Notes: generated from the letters alone by a model not told the origin. Counted from the first letter of the stretch, positions 1 through 11,415 are shown. The stretch is 64,000 nucleotides of DNA from an uncultured Methylocystaceae bacterium (GCA_903870245.1 CAIQCB010000028.1:113565-177564); one strand, 5' to 3'. A program made the numbers and translations.

Positions 1-8
1 TCCTCCTA
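1..8 (-). promoter_or_regulatory. Ribosome binding site of the next cell-wall gene
   Basis: Read on the minus strand these bases are TAGGAGGA: the mraY stop codon TAG merges into a near-perfect Shine-Dalgarno sequence. It implies that another gene of the cluster starts within a few bases beyond the left edge. In this gene order murD is expected, but it is not visible here. Confidence 0.6.
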
Positions 9-1088
9 CCTCAATTTCAGCGTTGAGAGGCCGGTAAGGGCGAGGACAAAGGCGATGATCCAGAAACGGATGACGATTTGCGGCTCTTTCCAGCCTTTCT
101 GCTCGAAATGATGATGGATCGGCGCCATGAGAAAAATGCGTTTGCCGGTGAGCTTGAAATAAATCACCTGGATGATCACCGAAGCGCCTTCGACGACGAA
201 AAGGCCGCCTACGATCACCAGCACGAACTCCTGCTTCACCGCCACGGCGACGGCGCCCAGCAGGCCGCCGATCGCCAGCGATCCGGTATCTCCCATGAAA
301 ATTTGCGCCGGCGGCGCGTTGAACCACAGGAATCCTAATCCTGCTCCGATGAATGCGGAGCACAGTATCGTCAGCTCGCCCACTCCCGCGACATGATTGA
401 CGCCGAGGTAATTGGAGAAGATCGAGTTGCCGACGAGATATGCGAACAGCGCGAAAGCGCCGACTGCGATCATCGACGGCACAATCGCCAGACCGTCCAG
501 ACCATCGGTCAGATTGACGCAATTGCCGGCCGCGACGATGACAAAGGCGCCGAAGACCAGAAACCATGGGCCCAGAGCGCCGACATAGCCCTTGATCATT
601 GGCAGAGCGATTTTTGACATGTCGTCGCCGCCAACAATCATAAGCAAATAGCAGGCGACGCCGGCAACGACGAATTCGAAGGCCAGACGCGCCACGCCGG
701 AAAACCCGGCATGGGATTGTTTCGTAACCTTGAGGTAATCGTCGTAAAAACCAATCGATCCGAATGCTGCGGTGACGAAAAGCACGATCCAGACATAGTA
801 GTTTCGTAAATTGGCCCAAAGCAATGTCGCGACGAAAAGCCCCGACAGGATCATCAGACCGCCCATCGTCGGCGTGCCTTTTTTGGTCAGCAGATGCGAG
901 GCGGGACCGTCCTCGCGGATCGGCTGCCCCTTGCCCTGCTTCAGACGCAGGGAGTCAATGATGCCCGGGCCGAAAAAAAACACGAAGAACAGCGCCGTCG
1001 CCGCCGCCATGGCGGCGCGGAAAGTGATGTAACGGAAGATGTTCAACGGACTGAACAGATAGGCGAAGTCCGCAAGTAACGTCAGCAT
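6..1088 (-). CDS. mraY: Phospho-N-acetylmuramoyl-pentapeptide transferase MraY
   Basis: MraY transfers phospho-MurNAc-pentapeptide from the UDP-precursor to undecaprenyl phosphate at the inner face of the cytoplasmic membrane, making lipid I. The 360-residue length is standard. Visible signatures are KKGTPTMGG after the first helices, the aspartate-rich catalytic loop [17 protein letters not shown] in the second half and the histidine-rich PIHHHFE loop near the C-terminus. About ten hydrophobic helices alternate with these loops. The gene follows murF after only 10 bases and is the last visible member of the rsmH-ftsL-ftsI-murE-murF-mraY run. Its stop codon overlaps the ribosome binding site of the next gene, so cotranscription to the left is expected. 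Confidence 0.97.
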   Translation of the reverse strand: MLTLLADFAYLFSPLNIFRYITFRAAMAAATALFFVFFFGPGIIDSLRLKQGKGQPIREDGPASHLLTKKGTPTMGGLMILSGLFVATLLWANLRNYYVWIVLFVTAAFGSIGFYDDYLKVTKQSHAGFSGVARLAFEFVVAGVACYLLMIVGGDDMSKIALPMIKGYVGALGPWFLVFGAFVIVAAGNCVNLTDGLDGLAIVPSMIAVGAFALFAYLVGNSIFSNYLGVNHVAGVGELTILCSAFIGAGLGFLWFNAPPAQIFMGDTGSLAIGGLLGAVAVAVKQEFVLVIVGGLFVVEGASVIIQVIYFKLTGKRIFLMAPIHHHFEQKGWKEPQIVIRFWIIAFVLALTGLSTLKLR

Positions 1089-1098
1089 ACCGGTTTCC

Positions 1099-2517
1099 TC
1101 ACTTCGCCGTCGCCGGCGCGTATTTCTGCTTCAGGGCGGCGACGATCCGCGTCATCCGCGAGCCGTTGGAGCCTTTCACCATCACTGCATCGCCCGGGCG
1201 AACAGCCTCCAGAACGACATCCTCCAATTCCAGGGCGCTGCGCCGGTGCGCCCCGCGCATGGTTTCCGGGATGGCGTAGAACAAATGCGACATCAATGGC
1301 CCGGCGGTGAATAATTGATCGATGCGAGCGGCGACGAGATCGGGCGCGAGGGACGCATGGAGTTCCGCGCCCTCCGGGCCCAGTTCGAGCATATCGCCGA
1401 GGATCACAACCCGCCGGCCGCCCGGCCCAGGCTCGACGGCGCCCAGTTGTTCGACAGCGGCGCGAAGCGAGGTGGGGTTTGCGTTGTAGCTTTCATCGAT
1501 CAGGGTGAAGCTTCCCAGTGGCGTCTCGACCACTTCGCGCTGGCCGCGCCCGGAGGGCGGCGAGAAGGTCGCCAGCGTAGCCGCCGCCTTTTCGACATTG
1601 ATCCCGAAAACCGCGGCGATGAGCAAACCGGCAAGCGAATTGAGCGCGATATGTCTGCCCGGCGCGCCAATCACATATTCGACGCGAGCGCCGAGAATTT
1701 CGGCCTCGACGGCGGCCGCCTCGCCAATGGCGCGATAGGACAGCAGACGCGCATCGGCGCCCTTTTCGCCAAAGGTGAAGATATGTCCGGCGCCTGGCGT
1801 CGCGGCCGCGATCAAGCGATCAGTATGCGCGTCATCGGCGTTGACGATGGCGACGCCGCCCGCTTCAAGTCCGGAGAAGATTTCAGCCTTTGCAGCGGCG
1901 ATCGCCTCGACCGAGTCGAAGTTTTCGAGATGCACGGCCGCGACCCGCGTCACCACGGCGACATGCGGCCGAACCTGGGGAACGAGCGCCGCGATTTCTC
2001 CAGCATGGTTCATCCCGATTTCGAAAACGCCATAGGCGGCGGACTCCGGCATGCGCGCCAGGGTCAAGGGCACGCCCCAGTGATTGTTGTAGGAGGCGAT
2101 CGAAGCGTGCGTCTCGCCAAAATGCGACAGCATCAGCCGAGTCATTTCCTTGGTGGAGGTCTTGCCGACGGAGCCGGTGATGGCGGCGATGTAGGCGCGG
2201 CTGCGCGTGCGGGCGCGCTGGCCCAATAATTCAAGGGATTGCTGAACGTCGCGCACAACGAATAAAGGCCCGCAACCGTAGAAGTCGTCGGCGTGCGCTT
2301 CATCAATGACAACGGCGGCGGCGCCTTTCTCCAACGCAGCGCGCGCAAATTCATGACCATCGCGCGCATCGCCGCGAATAGCGAAAAACAGATCTCCTTT
2401 AAGCAGGGTGCGCGTATCGATCGAGACGCCGAAGGCCTCACGGGGAAGTCCGCCGCTCACCCGGGCGCGAAGGGCGCCAACCAGCGACAGACCTGACCAC
2501 AAGGGTTCCCGGCTCAT
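1099..2517 (-). CDS. murF: UDP-N-acetylmuramoyl-tripeptide--D-alanyl-D-alanine ligase MurF
   Basis: Cytoplasmic Mur ligase that adds D-Ala-D-Ala to UDP-MurNAc-tripeptide using ATP. The protein has 472 residues with the three Mur-ligase domains: an N-terminal UDP-binding domain, the ATP-binding central domain with the P-loop TGSVGKT at residues 114-120, and a C-terminal domain. The start codon overlaps the murE stop codon (ATGA, 2514-2517), so the two ligases that act in sequence are translationally coupled. Nothing in the sequence suggests loss of function. Confidence 0.96.
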   Translation of the reverse strand: MSREPLWSGLSLVGALRARVSGGLPREAFGVSIDTRTLLKGDLFFAIRGDARDGHEFARAALEKGAAAVVIDEAHADDFYGCGPLFVVRDVQQSLELLGQRARTRSRAYIAAITGSVGKTSTKEMTRLMLSHFGETHASIASYNNHWGVPLTLARMPESAAYGVFEIGMNHAGEIAALVPQVRPHVAVVTRVAAVHLENFDSVEAIAAAKAEIFSGLEAGGVAIVNADDAHTDRLIAAATPGAGHIFTFGEKGADARLLSYRAIGEAAAVEAEILGARVEYVIGAPGRHIALNSLAGLLIAAVFGINVEKAAATLATFSPPSGRGQREVVETPLGSFTLIDESYNANPTSLRAAVEQLGAVEPGPGGRRVVILGDMLELGPEGAELHASLAPDLVAARIDQLFTAGPLMSHLFYAIPETMRGAHRRSALELEDVVLEAVRPGDAVMVKGSNGSRMTRIVAALKQKYAPATAK

Positions 2518-3968
2518 GAGCGAATCTCCTGTAGGGCCTGCGCAACGGCTTCGTGGTCCGAAAAAGGCAAAATCTGATCGCCGACAATCTGGCCGGTTTC
2601 ATGACCTTTGCCGGCCACGATCAGCGCGTCCCCGGGTCGCAATTCGGCCACCGCGGCGAAGATGGCGGCGCGGCGATCGCCGATCTCGCGAAGATCGACG
2701 TCGCCGGCGCTGCTGGCGCCCGCGATAATTGCGTCGCGAATCATCGCCGGCGTCTCGCTGCGCGGATTGTCGTCCGTGACGATGACGATGTCAGCGCCGC
2801 GCGCCGCGATCTCGCCCATCAGCGGGCGCTTGCCGCGATCGCGGTCGCCGCCGCAACCGAAGACGACGATCAATCGCCCGGGGGTCAGGGGTCGCAACGT
2901 CGCAAGCGCCTTCTCCAGCGCGTCAGGCTTGTGTGCGTAATCGACAAAGATCGGCGCGCCATGGCTCGCGCCGACGCGCTCCAGGCGTCCCGGCGCGCCT
3001 TCCAGCCGCGCCAGCGCCGCAAAGACCAGCGCCGGTTCGTCCCCGCTGGCGATGGCGAGACCTGCAGCGACCAGCGCGTTCGAGACCTGAAAGGCGCCTG
3101 CGAGCGGCAAGACGAATTCGTAATCGACTCCCGCGTGACGCACGACGAGGCTCGTGGAGTCGACAGCGGGCGCCGCGCCGCGCAAGGTGATCGCCGCCCC
3201 CTTTTGGCCGACATCCAGAATCTTCAATCCACGCGAGCGACAAACATTGATGACGCGCGCGGCGACGTCGCTGTCGGCGTCGATCACCGATGTCCGGCCG
3301 GGTGCAAGCAGGGTGTCGAAGAGGCGTAGTTTGGCGGCGAAATACTCCGCCATATCGCGGTGATGATCGAGATGATCGCGCGAAAAATTGGTGAACCCGG
3401 CGGCGGCCAGACGCACGCCGTCCAGACGTCGTTGGTCGATCCCCAGCGACGACGCCTCCATCGCCAGATGGGTGACGCCGCGCGCGGCGAGATCGTTCAG
3501 GGTTTTGTGGAGATCAACCGGACCCGGCGTGGTCAGGGCGCCGTAATGCGCGCCGTCGGGATCGACGACGCCGACCGTTCCCAGCGACGCTGCGGCATGG
3601 CCGCAAGCGCGCCAGATCTGGCGCAAAAAGGCGACGACCGAGGTTTTGCCGCTGGTGCCTGTGACGGCTATGATCGTTTGCGGCTGAAGCGGATAGAACC
3701 GCGCCGCCGCATGGGCAAGCGCAGCGCGCACGTCATCAACAAGGACAAGCGGCAAACCGCAATCAACGGGACGCGAGGCGACGACGGCGCGCGCGCCGCG
3801 GCTCCTTGCGTCATCGACATAGGACAGGCCATCTCCGGCATGACCGGGTATGGCGAAAAAAACCTCGCCCGCGCGGATGGCGCGACTGTCTGCGGACAAG
3901 CCCGCGATCTCGATCGCGCCCAGCGCAGGATCGAGATCGATCGGCGAAAGAAGATCGGCAAGGCGCAT
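2514..3968 (-). CDS. murE: UDP-N-acetylmuramoyl-L-alanyl-D-glutamate--2,6-diaminopimelate ligase MurE
   Basis: Cytoplasmic Mur ligase adding the third stem-peptide residue. The 484-residue protein carries the P-loop TGTSGKT at residues 103-109 and the motif DNPR at 400-403. In characterised MurE enzymes DNPR marks meso-diaminopimelate rather than lysine as substrate, so a Gram-negative DAP-type murein is inferred. The start codon shares one base with the ftsI stop (TGATG) and the stop overlaps the murF start by four bases, giving strict translational coupling in the cluster. Confidence 0.96.
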   Translation of the reverse strand: MRLADLLSPIDLDPALGAIEIAGLSADSRAIRAGEVFFAIPGHAGDGLSYVDDARSRGARAVVASRPVDCGLPLVLVDDVRAALAHAAARFYPLQPQTIIAVTGTSGKTSVVAFLRQIWRACGHAAASLGTVGVVDPDGAHYGALTTPGPVDLHKTLNDLAARGVTHLAMEASSLGIDQRRLDGVRLAAAGFTNFSRDHLDHHRDMAEYFAAKLRLFDTLLAPGRTSVIDADSDVAARVINVCRSRGLKILDVGQKGAAITLRGAAPAVDSTSLVVRHAGVDYEFVLPLAGAFQVSNALVAAGLAIASGDEPALVFAALARLEGAPGRLERVGASHGAPIFVDYAHKPDALEKALATLRPLTPGRLIVVFGCGGDRDRGKRPLMGEIAARGADIVIVTDDNPRSETPAMIRDAIIAGASSAGDVDLREIGDRRAAIFAAVAELRPGDALIVAGKGHETGQIVGDQILPFSDHEAVAQALQEIRS

Positions 3969-5767
3969 CAGTGGCCGTGACCTCCGGTCGCCGGAACATT
4001 GGCCATACCGTAACCAAGCTTGGCCAGCAGCGGGAATGGCTGATGCGGAGGATCGAAGCGGGGCGCCAGACCGAGAACCGGTCCGACGCGCTGAATGATT
4101 TCGCCGGTCACATATCCGGAATTATAGGCGGCGGTGGCGTAACCGCCGGTTTCCGGCAGGCCCTGCGGTTCGTCCATGATCGTCAAGAACAGATATTTCG
4201 GTCGATCTGCGGGCGCCACCGCCATGAAGGTCGTGAACAGGCGATTTTTGCTGTAGTGACCGCCGATGACTTTCTCGGCCGTGCCGGTTTTGCCGCCGAC
4301 GAAATAACCGTCGATATCGACCTTCTTCGCTGTGCCGATTTCTGCGTTTAGACGCATCAGATATCGCATCGCCTCGCTGGTCTCAGGCTTGATCACCTGC
4401 TCGGCGCTCCGGCGGGCGTCCGCCTCGCTGCGCTTGATAAAGGTCGGCGTTATAAGATAACCGCCGTTCATCAGGGCGCCTACCGCCATCATCGCCTGCA
4501 GGGGCGCGACGGCGAGTCCATGGCCGAAGGCGATGGTCATGGTGTTGAGTTCGCTCCAGTTCTTCGGATAAAGCGGCTCGGCGCTCTCGGGCAACTCCGT
4601 GCGCATTCGGGATAATTGACCCAGCTTCTGCAGAAACGCCTTGTGTTTCTCGACGCCCTGCCCCATCGCCATGCGCGCCGTCCCGATGTTCGAGGAATAG
4701 GTGAAGACCTCGGGCACCGTCAAAGCGCGGTTTTGCGCATGATAATCGTGGATCTTGAACCGGCCAATGGAGAGCACGCCACGCGCATCAAGCTGCGAGT
4801 TCAGATTGATCTTGCCGGAGTCGAGCGCCATGGCGATGGTCAGCGCCTTGAAAGTAGAGCCCATCTCATAGACCCCGACATTCATGCGGTTGATGTGCAG
4901 CGGATCGAGCGCATCGGTCGGCTTGTTGGGATCGTAATCGGGAAGGGAGGCGAGCGCGATCACCTCCCCGGTGTTCACATCCATGATCGCCGCGGCGCCG
5001 GCTTTGGCCTTGAAGTGTTCGACGCCCTTGTACAGTTCGTCTCTTAGCGCATGCGTGGCGCGGATATCCAGCGACAGATTGATCGGCTTCAAATCTTCCG
5101 GCGTGGCGGCGAAACCCATCGTATGAAGATCGGCCAAACCCTGTCCGTCGATGTATTTTTCGATACCGGCGATGCCGGCGTTATCGATGTTCGCGAAGCC
5201 CAGGACATGCGCGCCGATCGGCCCATTGGGATAAACGCGCTTGTTTTCGGCGATCAACCCGACTCCCGGCAATCCCAGATGAAACACCTCGTCGCGCTGA
5301 TGAGGCGTCACCTCGCGCTTGACCCAGACGAAGCCCTTTTTCGTGGCCAGACGATTACGCAGCTCCAGCGCGTTGACATCAGGCAGAACGGCGGTGAGCA
5401 ATTCGGTTGCTTCGTCCTTGTCGATCAGCTTGCGCGGCTCGGCGAACACCGACATGACCTTTACGTCGCTGGCCATGACCTCGCCGTTGCGATCCAGAAT
5501 ATCGGGTCTTGACGCCGAGACCGCTTTCGCGGCCGCATGTTGTCCGGTGCCGGGGTCTGGACGAAAACCCAGATAGATCAGCTTGCCGCACACCACCCCA
5601 TAGAGAGCGAAAAATCCCAGCGCGGCGATTCGCATCCGCGAGGGACTTTTATCAATGCCCGTCGAGAACATGTCGCGCAACAACCCCCGCCAGGCGGTTG
5701 GCCTTCGCGCCGGCGTCGTGGCGGGCGCAGCGGGATCGTGGGGAGGATCTCTGGTTTCGTGAATCAT
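3968..5767 (-). CDS. ftsI: Division-specific transpeptidase FtsI (PBP3)
   Basis: Septal D,D-transpeptidase that cross-links peptidoglycan together with FtsW. The 599-residue protein has a cytoplasmic tail of about 45 residues, one membrane anchor at about 46-66, a PBP-dimer domain, then the penicillin-binding catalytic domain. Active-site motifs are all present: S304-T-F-K (SxxK, acylated serine), S358-S-N (SxN) and K493-T-G (KTG). It overlaps ftsL upstream by four bases and murE downstream by one, the usual arrangement of the division cluster. Confidence 0.96.
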   Translation of the reverse strand: MIHETRDPPHDPAAPATTPARRPTAWRGLLRDMFSTGIDKSPSRMRIAALGFFALYGVVCGKLIYLGFRPDPGTGQHAAAKAVSASRPDILDRNGEVMASDVKVMSVFAEPRKLIDKDEATELLTAVLPDVNALELRNRLATKKGFVWVKREVTPHQRDEVFHLGLPGVGLIAENKRVYPNGPIGAHVLGFANIDNAGIAGIEKYIDGQGLADLHTMGFAATPEDLKPINLSLDIRATHALRDELYKGVEHFKAKAGAAAIMDVNTGEVIALASLPDYDPNKPTDALDPLHINRMNVGVYEMGSTFKALTIAMALDSGKINLNSQLDARGVLSIGRFKIHDYHAQNRALTVPEVFTYSSNIGTARMAMGQGVEKHKAFLQKLGQLSRMRTELPESAEPLYPKNWSELNTMTIAFGHGLAVAPLQAMMAVGALMNGGYLITPTFIKRSEADARRSAEQVIKPETSEAMRYLMRLNAEIGTAKKVDIDGYFVGGKTGTAEKVIGGHYSKNRLFTTFMAVAPADRPKYLFLTIMDEPQGLPETGGYATAAYNSGYVTGEIIQRVGPVLGLAPRFDPPHQPFPLLAKLGYGMANVPATGGHGH

Positions 5768-6210
5768 GGTTTCTGTTGCTTCCGGGTGGAGGCTGTCGAC
5801 GGCGCGGAGTCAGGCTTCGCTGCGGATTTCGGCGCGGTTTTGGGAATGGATCCGGTGATATCGGTGGCGGACGATCCTGCTGCGCCGAGACCCATCGCGT
5901 CCAGCTTGCCGGCGATCGCGTCGCCATGCGCGGCGCGTTCCGGAATTGCCGTCACTGCAACAATTTGCGGAACCTGAAGCGAAGCAAGTTCCGGCAAATA
6001 TTGATCCGCGAGCTGCTGCAAACGTTCGGGACGCGTCATATAGGCCCACTCGGCGCGCAACACCGCAATCGCGTCGCGCTCAGCCTTGATCTCGATTTTG
6101 GTTTTGGCGATCTGTTCGTAGCGATAGGCCGTCTGATATTTGATCGTATAGGCGTAGACCGCCGAAGCGATCAGCAAAACTACGGCGAGGATGTTGAACA
6201 AACGCAACAT
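5764..6210 (-). CDS. ftsL: Cell division protein FtsL
   Basis: Small bitopic protein of the FtsB-FtsL-FtsQ divisome complex. It has a very short cytoplasmic N-terminus, one transmembrane segment (about residues 4-23) and a periplasmic helical, coiled-coil-prone stretch (about 30-75). At 148 residues it is longer than the usual 90-120 because of a low-complexity Ala/Pro/Ser/Lys-rich tail from about residue 100, an extension often seen in alphaproteobacterial FtsL. The call rests on topology and on its invariant place between rsmH and ftsI, with one-base and four-base overlaps. Confidence 0.88.
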   Translation of the reverse strand: MLRLFNILAVVLLIASAVYAYTIKYQTAYRYEQIAKTKIEIKAERDAIAVLRAEWAYMTRPERLQQLADQYLPELASLQVPQIVAVTAIPERAAHGDAIAGKLDAMGLGAAGSSATDITGSIPKTAPKSAAKPDSAPSTASTRKQQKP

Positions 6211-7226
6211 CAGTGTTTTCCCTTATTCTTTTCCGGCAGTCGCGCGAGACGCCCCAACCGGTCGGAGAGCGGCTGCGCCGGCGCAGCGGTTCGTGTCGCG
6301 AAGCGCAGCTTGGCCGAACGCGCGCGCGGATTGGCGTCGATCTCGGTCCGCGACGGCGAGATGGGTTGATGTCCGGCGCAGACAAAAGTCGAAGGCGTCG
6401 CCGCAGGTTCTCCGGGAAGACGCCGCGAGCCGGTCTCGCCGCGCCCCGCGCGCTCGGCGAGGAACTGCTTGACGATGCGATCCTCAAGCGAGTGAAAGGT
6501 CACGACGGCCAGACGCCCTCCGGCGCGCAGCGCAGCCTCGGCGCCAGTCAGCCCCGCCAGCAATTCGCCCAGTTCGTCGTTGACGGCGATGCGTAAAGCC
6601 TGAAAGCTTCTGGTCGCCGGGTGAATATCTGTCGGTCGCGCTGGCGCAACGCGCTCAATCAGGCCAGCGAGCGCTTTCGTTGTCGTGAAAGGCGCCAGGC
6701 CGCGATCATGAACGATGGCGCGGGCGATCCGTCGAGCCGCTCGCTCCTCCCCGTAAAAATAGAGAATATCGGCCAGAGACTCTTCATCCGCCGTATTGAC
6801 GATGTCGGCGGCGCTATATCCACGCCCTTCCATCCGCATATCAAGCGGCCCGTCGCCGCGAAACGAAAAACCGCGCGCCGATTCGTCGAGTTGCATTGAG
6901 GACACGCCAATATCGAATACGACGCCGTCCAGCGGCGCGAAGCCCTCGGACTCTGCAATGCCGGCGAGTTGCGAGAATCGCCCCTCAACAAGCCTCAACC
7001 TGCCGCTTGCCGCGTCGACGAGCGCCAGACCTGCGCGTATGGCGGTCGGGTCACGATCGAGGGCAAGAATCCGCGTTTCGGGATAGTCGAGCAGCGCGCG
7101 CGTATACCCGCCGGCGCCGAAGGTCGCGTCGAGAAAAAAACCACCATCCTGTGGGCGGAGCGCCTCAACGACTTCGGGCAATAGCACCGGCACATGTCGG
7201 GCGGCGGCGCCGCGATCCATGGTCAT
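6210..7226 (-). CDS. rsmH: 16S rRNA (cytosine-1402-N4)-methyltransferase RsmH
   Basis: SAM-dependent methyltransferase acting on C1402 of 16S rRNA and the first gene of the division cluster here. The SAM-binding motif DATFGAGGYT and the conserved opening HVPVLLPEVV are clear. I start it at 7226, where GGAGAGGAG lies directly upstream. The frame stays open to 7391, but that would add 55 arginine-rich residues with no family counterpart. From 7226 the protein has 338 residues, which is normal. The mraZ gene that usually precedes rsmH is not present; the RNase P RNA gene lies directly upstream. Confidence 0.95.
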   Translation of the reverse strand: MTMDRGAAARHVPVLLPEVVEALRPQDGGFFLDATFGAGGYTRALLDYPETRILALDRDPTAIRAGLALVDAASGRLRLVEGRFSQLAGIAESEGFAPLDGVVFDIGVSSMQLDESARGFSFRGDGPLDMRMEGRGYSAADIVNTADEESLADILYFYGEERAARRIARAIVHDRGLAPFTTTKALAGLIERVAPARPTDIHPATRSFQALRIAVNDELGELLAGLTGAEAALRAGGRLAVVTFHSLEDRIVKQFLAERAGRGETGSRRLPGEPAATPSTFVCAGHQPISPSRTEIDANPRARSAKLRFATRTAAPAQPLSDRLGRLARLPEKNKGKH

Positions 7227-7499
7227 CGCTCCTCTCCATGCACGCGATGCTCGCGGGCCCATCCCGTCGCGACAACGACGCGCACGCTCGCGTCGTCCCA
7301 TCCCGCGATCGGTGACGGCGACGGTCGCCAATTCTGGTTGCGCAAACGCAGACAACGCCATTTTCCCGACGGGGCGTGACGAGGCGGCCATGAGCCGAAG
7401 CGCCGAAGAGCGCTTGCGTCTATTAGGCTTTGTTAGTGTTAATGGAGCGTTTACGCGGCCTGCGCGCGGCGTGACTCGATCCAGGAAATGCGCAGGAAA

Positions 7500-7912
<413 letters not shown>

Positions 7913-8040
7913 GGATAGGGAGCGCCGACGACGGGGTCAAGCAAAGTCCGACGGAAAATCCATTGTAAAGCTGACCGGAGAAATAAAAACAACCGGCGCC
8001 GGCGCTTTCGGGGCCTGCCGGAATCGGCTAAGCCCCCGCC

Positions 8041-10284
8041 ATGACTTTGGGGCGGGACGCAGAAAATCGCGCGCAGATCGTCGAGGTCTTGCCGCCTGTC
8101 GCCGTCGACGCTCCCTATTCCTATTTTGCGCCGCCCGCTATGCGGCTCGCGCCGGGCGATAGCGTCCGCATACCGCTTGGCAAACGCGACGCCTATGGCG
8201 TCGTCTGGGCGACGGATACAGCGCCAGCCCCGGCAGGCGATCTCAAAACGGTTCTTCAGAAACTTGACCGGCCGCCCCTCTCGCAGAAACTGCGCGACTT
8301 CCTCGACTGGCTGGCCCGCTATACCTTGACGCCGCGCGGCATGGCGCTCCGGCTAGCGACTCGCGCCGCCGAAGAGGCGGGCCCCGAAACGCCGCGCCTG
8401 CTGTATCGCATCACCGGCGCCGCGCCACAGCGTCTGACGCCAACGCGCGCACGCGTGCTGGATGCGGCGTCGGGCGGCCTCGCCTTTACACGCAAAGCTT
8501 TGGCCGAAACCGCCGCCTGTTCGGGCGGCGTGATCGACGCGCTTGTCGACGACGGCGCGCTGGAGGCTTTTCCGGCGCCGCCGGAGCCCGTTGCGCCGCC
8601 ATTGCATCCCGCCCACGCCCCGCCGCAGCTGGAGCCGGCTCAGCGCGCCGCCGCGCTGGGGCTGACCGAAGCGGTGCAGGCGCGCGGCTTCAGGCCGTTT
8701 CTCTTGGAAGGCGTCACCGGCGCCGGCAAGACGGAAGTTTATTTCGAGGCGATCGCCGCCGTTTTGGCGCAGGGCGGGCAGGCGCTGGTGATGATGCCGG
8801 AAATTGCGTTGACGGCACAGTTTCTTGACCGTTTCGCCGCAAGATTCGGCGGTCGGCCGGCGGAATGGCATTCCGGCGTCAGTCCACGCAAACGCGCCCG
8901 CATCTGGCGCGGCGCCGCAACCGGCGACATTGGCGTGGTCGCCGGCGCGCGTTCGGCGTTGTTCCTGCCATTTTGCGACCTCAGGCTGATCGTCGTCGAC
9001 GAGGAGCATGAAGGCGCCTACAAGCAGGACGACGGCGTCTCCTACAACGCCCGCGACATGGCGGTGGTGCGCGCACGCTTCGAGAACGCCGCCATCATTC
9101 TGGCTTCTGCGACGCCCTCAATCGAAACGCGCGTCAACGCGCAGCAGGGCCGCTATGGCTATTTCAAACTGGAGTCGCGCGCCGGCCAGAGAACGATGCC
9201 AACGCTCGCTGCGATCGACCTGCGCAGCGAGGGGCCGCCGCGCGGACGCTGGATCGCGCCGCGACTGGCGGTCGCTATGGGCGAAACCATCGCGCGCGGC
9301 GAACAGGCGCTGCTTTTTCTTAACCGGCGCGGCTATGCGCCGCTAACCCTCTGCCGCGCCTGCGGACATCGCTTCCGTTGCGAAAATTGCGACGCCTGGC
9401 TGGTCGAGCATCGTTTTCGACGCGCGCTTGTTTGTCATCACTGCGGGCATATCGAACGTCGTCCCGATGTCTGCCCTGAATGCGAGAGCGAAGACTCCCT
9501 CGCCGCCTGCGGACCGGGCGTCGAACGTCTGGCCGAAGAAGTCGCGACGCTTTTTCCGCAGGCGCGAACCCTGGTGCTGTCGTCGGATTTTCCGGGCGGC
9601 GCGGAACGACTGCGCCGGGAGCTGGAGGATATCGCCAATGGCGCATTCGATATCGTGATCGGCACCCAGCTTGTCGCCAAGGGGCATAATTTCCCTCACC
9701 TCACTCTTGTCGGCGTGATCGACGCCGATCTCGGACTAGGCAGCGGCGATCCACGGGCGGCGGAACGCACCTTTCAGCTTCTCAATCAGGTTACCGGCCG
9801 GGCCGGTCGCGGCGACAGGCCCGGCCGCGCGCTTTTGCAAACCTATCAGCCTGATCACCCGGTCATCGCGGCGATGCTCTCGGGCGACGCCGATAAATTC
9901 TACGCGCAGGAAATCGCCCTGCGCGAACGCGCCGGCCTCCCGCCCTTCGGTCGACTGGCGGCGCTGATTGTGTCTGCGACCGATGCGACGGCGGCCGAGG
10001 CCCACGCGCGGGCGCTGGCGCGCGCCGCCCACGCCCTGCCCCCGTCTCCCCGTTATCGCGTGGCGATCGGCGGCCATCTTCCCCAACGCGATGAAATTAT
10101 GGTGCTGGGGCCAGCCGAAGCGCCGATTGCGCTCATTCGCGGCCGCTATCGATATCGATTGCTGGCGCGCGGCCCCAAGAGCGCCGACATGCAGGCTTTT
10201 CTGCGCGATCTGCTTGCCGCCGCGCCGAAAGCGCATGGCGGCGTACGCGTGCAGATCGACGTCGATCCGCAGAGTTTTCTGTAA
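8041..10284 (+). CDS. priA: Primosomal replication restart helicase PriA
   Basis: Superfamily 2 DNA helicase that reloads the replisome at stalled forks. The 747-residue protein shows Walker A (GVTGAGKTE), the DEEH box in VVDEEHEGAYKQ, and a zinc-binding insert with eight cysteines arranged in CxxC pairs (CRACGHRFRC, CENC, CHHCG, CPEC) between helicase motifs, all typical of PriA. It is monocistronic, convergent with hrcA, and the two stop codons are only four bases apart. The start chosen is the first ATG, followed by the N-terminal 3'-end-binding domain. Confidence 0.96.
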   Translation: MTLGRDAENRAQIVEVLPPVAVDAPYSYFAPPAMRLAPGDSVRIPLGKRDAYGVVWATDTAPAPAGDLKTVLQKLDRPPLSQKLRDFLDWLARYTLTPRGMALRLATRAAEEAGPETPRLLYRITGAAPQRLTPTRARVLDAASGGLAFTRKALAETAACSGGVIDALVDDGALEAFPAPPEPVAPPLHPAHAPPQLEPAQRAAALGLTEAVQARGFRPFLLEGVTGAGKTEVYFEAIAAVLAQGGQALVMMPEIALTAQFLDRFAARFGGRPAEWHSGVSPRKRARIWRGAATGDIGVVAGARSALFLPFCDLRLIVVDEEHEGAYKQDDGVSYNARDMAVVRARFENAAIILASATPSIETRVNAQQGRYGYFKLESRAGQRTMPTLAAIDLRSEGPPRGRWIAPRLAVAMGETIARGEQALLFLNRRGYAPLTLCRACGHRFRCENCDAWLVEHRFRRALVCHHCGHIERRPDVCPECESEDSLAACGPGVERLAEEVATLFPQARTLVLSSDFPGGAERLRRELEDIANGAFDIVIGTQLVAKGHNFPHLTLVGVIDADLGLGSGDPRAAERTFQLLNQVTGRAGRGDRPGRALLQTYQPDHPVIAAMLSGDADKFYAQEIALRERAGLPPFGRLAALIVSATDATAAEAHARALARAAHALPPSPRYRVAIGGHLPQRDEIMVLGPAEAPIALIRGRYRYRLLARGPKSADMQAFLRDLLAAAPKAHGGVRVQIDVDPQSFL

Positions 10285-10288
10285 TCTT

Positions 10289-11374
10289 TCAAGACCCGCC
10301 GATGACGCGCGCGACGACCTTCGCCGTATAATCGACCATCGGGACAATGCGCGCGTAATTGATGCGCGTCGGTCCGATCACGCCGAGGGCGCCAATGATC
10401 CGGCGTTCGCTGTCGCGTATCGGCGCGGCGATGAGCGAGGAGCCGGAGAGAGAGAAAAGTTTGTTCTCCGAGCCGATGAAAATCCGCACGCCCTCGCCCT
10501 GCTCTGCGCGCTCGAGCAGATCAATCACGTCCGTCTTGGTCTCGAGATCGGCAAAGAGCAATCTGATGCGCTCAAGATCGGCGACGGCGGTCAAATCCTC
10601 GAGAAGATGCGCCTGCCCGCGCACAATCAGCTGGCGATGATCTCCAACAGCCCCCGCCCAGCTCGCCAACCCCGCTTCGACGAGACGCGCCGTCAGTTCG
10701 TCGAGTTCGCGTTGCGCCGCACGACGAGAGTCTTCGATGCCGGCGCGGGCATCCGCCAGCGTGCGACCGGAAATCCGCGCGTTGAGGTAATTCGCCGCTT
10801 CGATCAGGGCCGAAGCCGGCAGATCGCCCGGCACCGGGATAACGCGATTCTCCACTGTGCCGTCCTCGGCGACAAGAATCGCCATGGCGCGGCCCGGTTC
10901 AAGCCGGACGAAATCGATTTGCTTGAGCCGGACATTATCTTTGGTCGCGACGACAACGCCCGCTACCCGGGCCAATCCCGAGATCAGGCTGGTCGCCTCC
11001 GCCAACACGCCCTCGACATCGTGATCGCGCGAAGCCGCCTCGACCTCGGCGTTGATACGGGCGCGCTCAATATCGGCCAGATCGCCGATCTGCAAGATCG
11101 AGTCGACGTAAAATCTCAGCCCCAGTTCGGTCGGCAACCGGCCGGCGCTGGTGTGCGGGGCATAGATCAGGCCCAGTTCCTCAAGATCCTGCATCACATT
11201 GCGGATTGAGGCCGGAGAGAGAATCATCGGCAGCAAACGCGACAATTGCCTGGAGCCGACCGGCTCCCCTGACGCCAGATAGCTGTCAACGATCTGACGG
11301 AAGATTTCGCGCGAGCGATCCGTCATCAGCGAGAGCGCCGAGGGCGGAGGGAGGATGTGGCCAGGCCGTGTCAT
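10289..11374 (-). CDS. hrcA: Heat-inducible transcription repressor HrcA
   Basis: Repressor of groESL-type heat-shock operons that binds CIRCE inverted repeats. The 361-residue length is standard. The N-terminal winged-helix domain ([25 protein letters not shown]) is followed by the GAF-like domain with the characteristic ending [16 protein letters not shown]. In many alphaproteobacteria hrcA precedes grpE; here it is convergent with priA and no grpE lies next to it. No CIRCE element is visible upstream. Confidence 0.95.
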   Translation of the reverse strand: MTRPGHILPPPSALSLMTDRSREIFRQIVDSYLASGEPVGSRQLSRLLPMILSPASIRNVMQDLEELGLIYAPHTSAGRLPTELGLRFYVDSILQIGDLADIERARINAEVEAASRDHDVEGVLAEATSLISGLARVAGVVVATKDNVRLKQIDFVRLEPGRAMAILVAEDGTVENRVIPVPGDLPASALIEAANYLNARISGRTLADARAGIEDSRRAAQRELDELTARLVEAGLASWAGAVGDHRQLIVRGQAHLLEDLTAVADLERIRLLFADLETKTDVIDLLERAEQGEGVRIFIGSENKLFSLSGSSLIAAPIRDSERRIIGALGVIGPTRINYARIVPMVDYTAKVVARVIGGS

Positions 11375-11415
11375 GAAAGACAGAATATAACATTGGCTGG
11401 CGGCGTCGAGCGGCG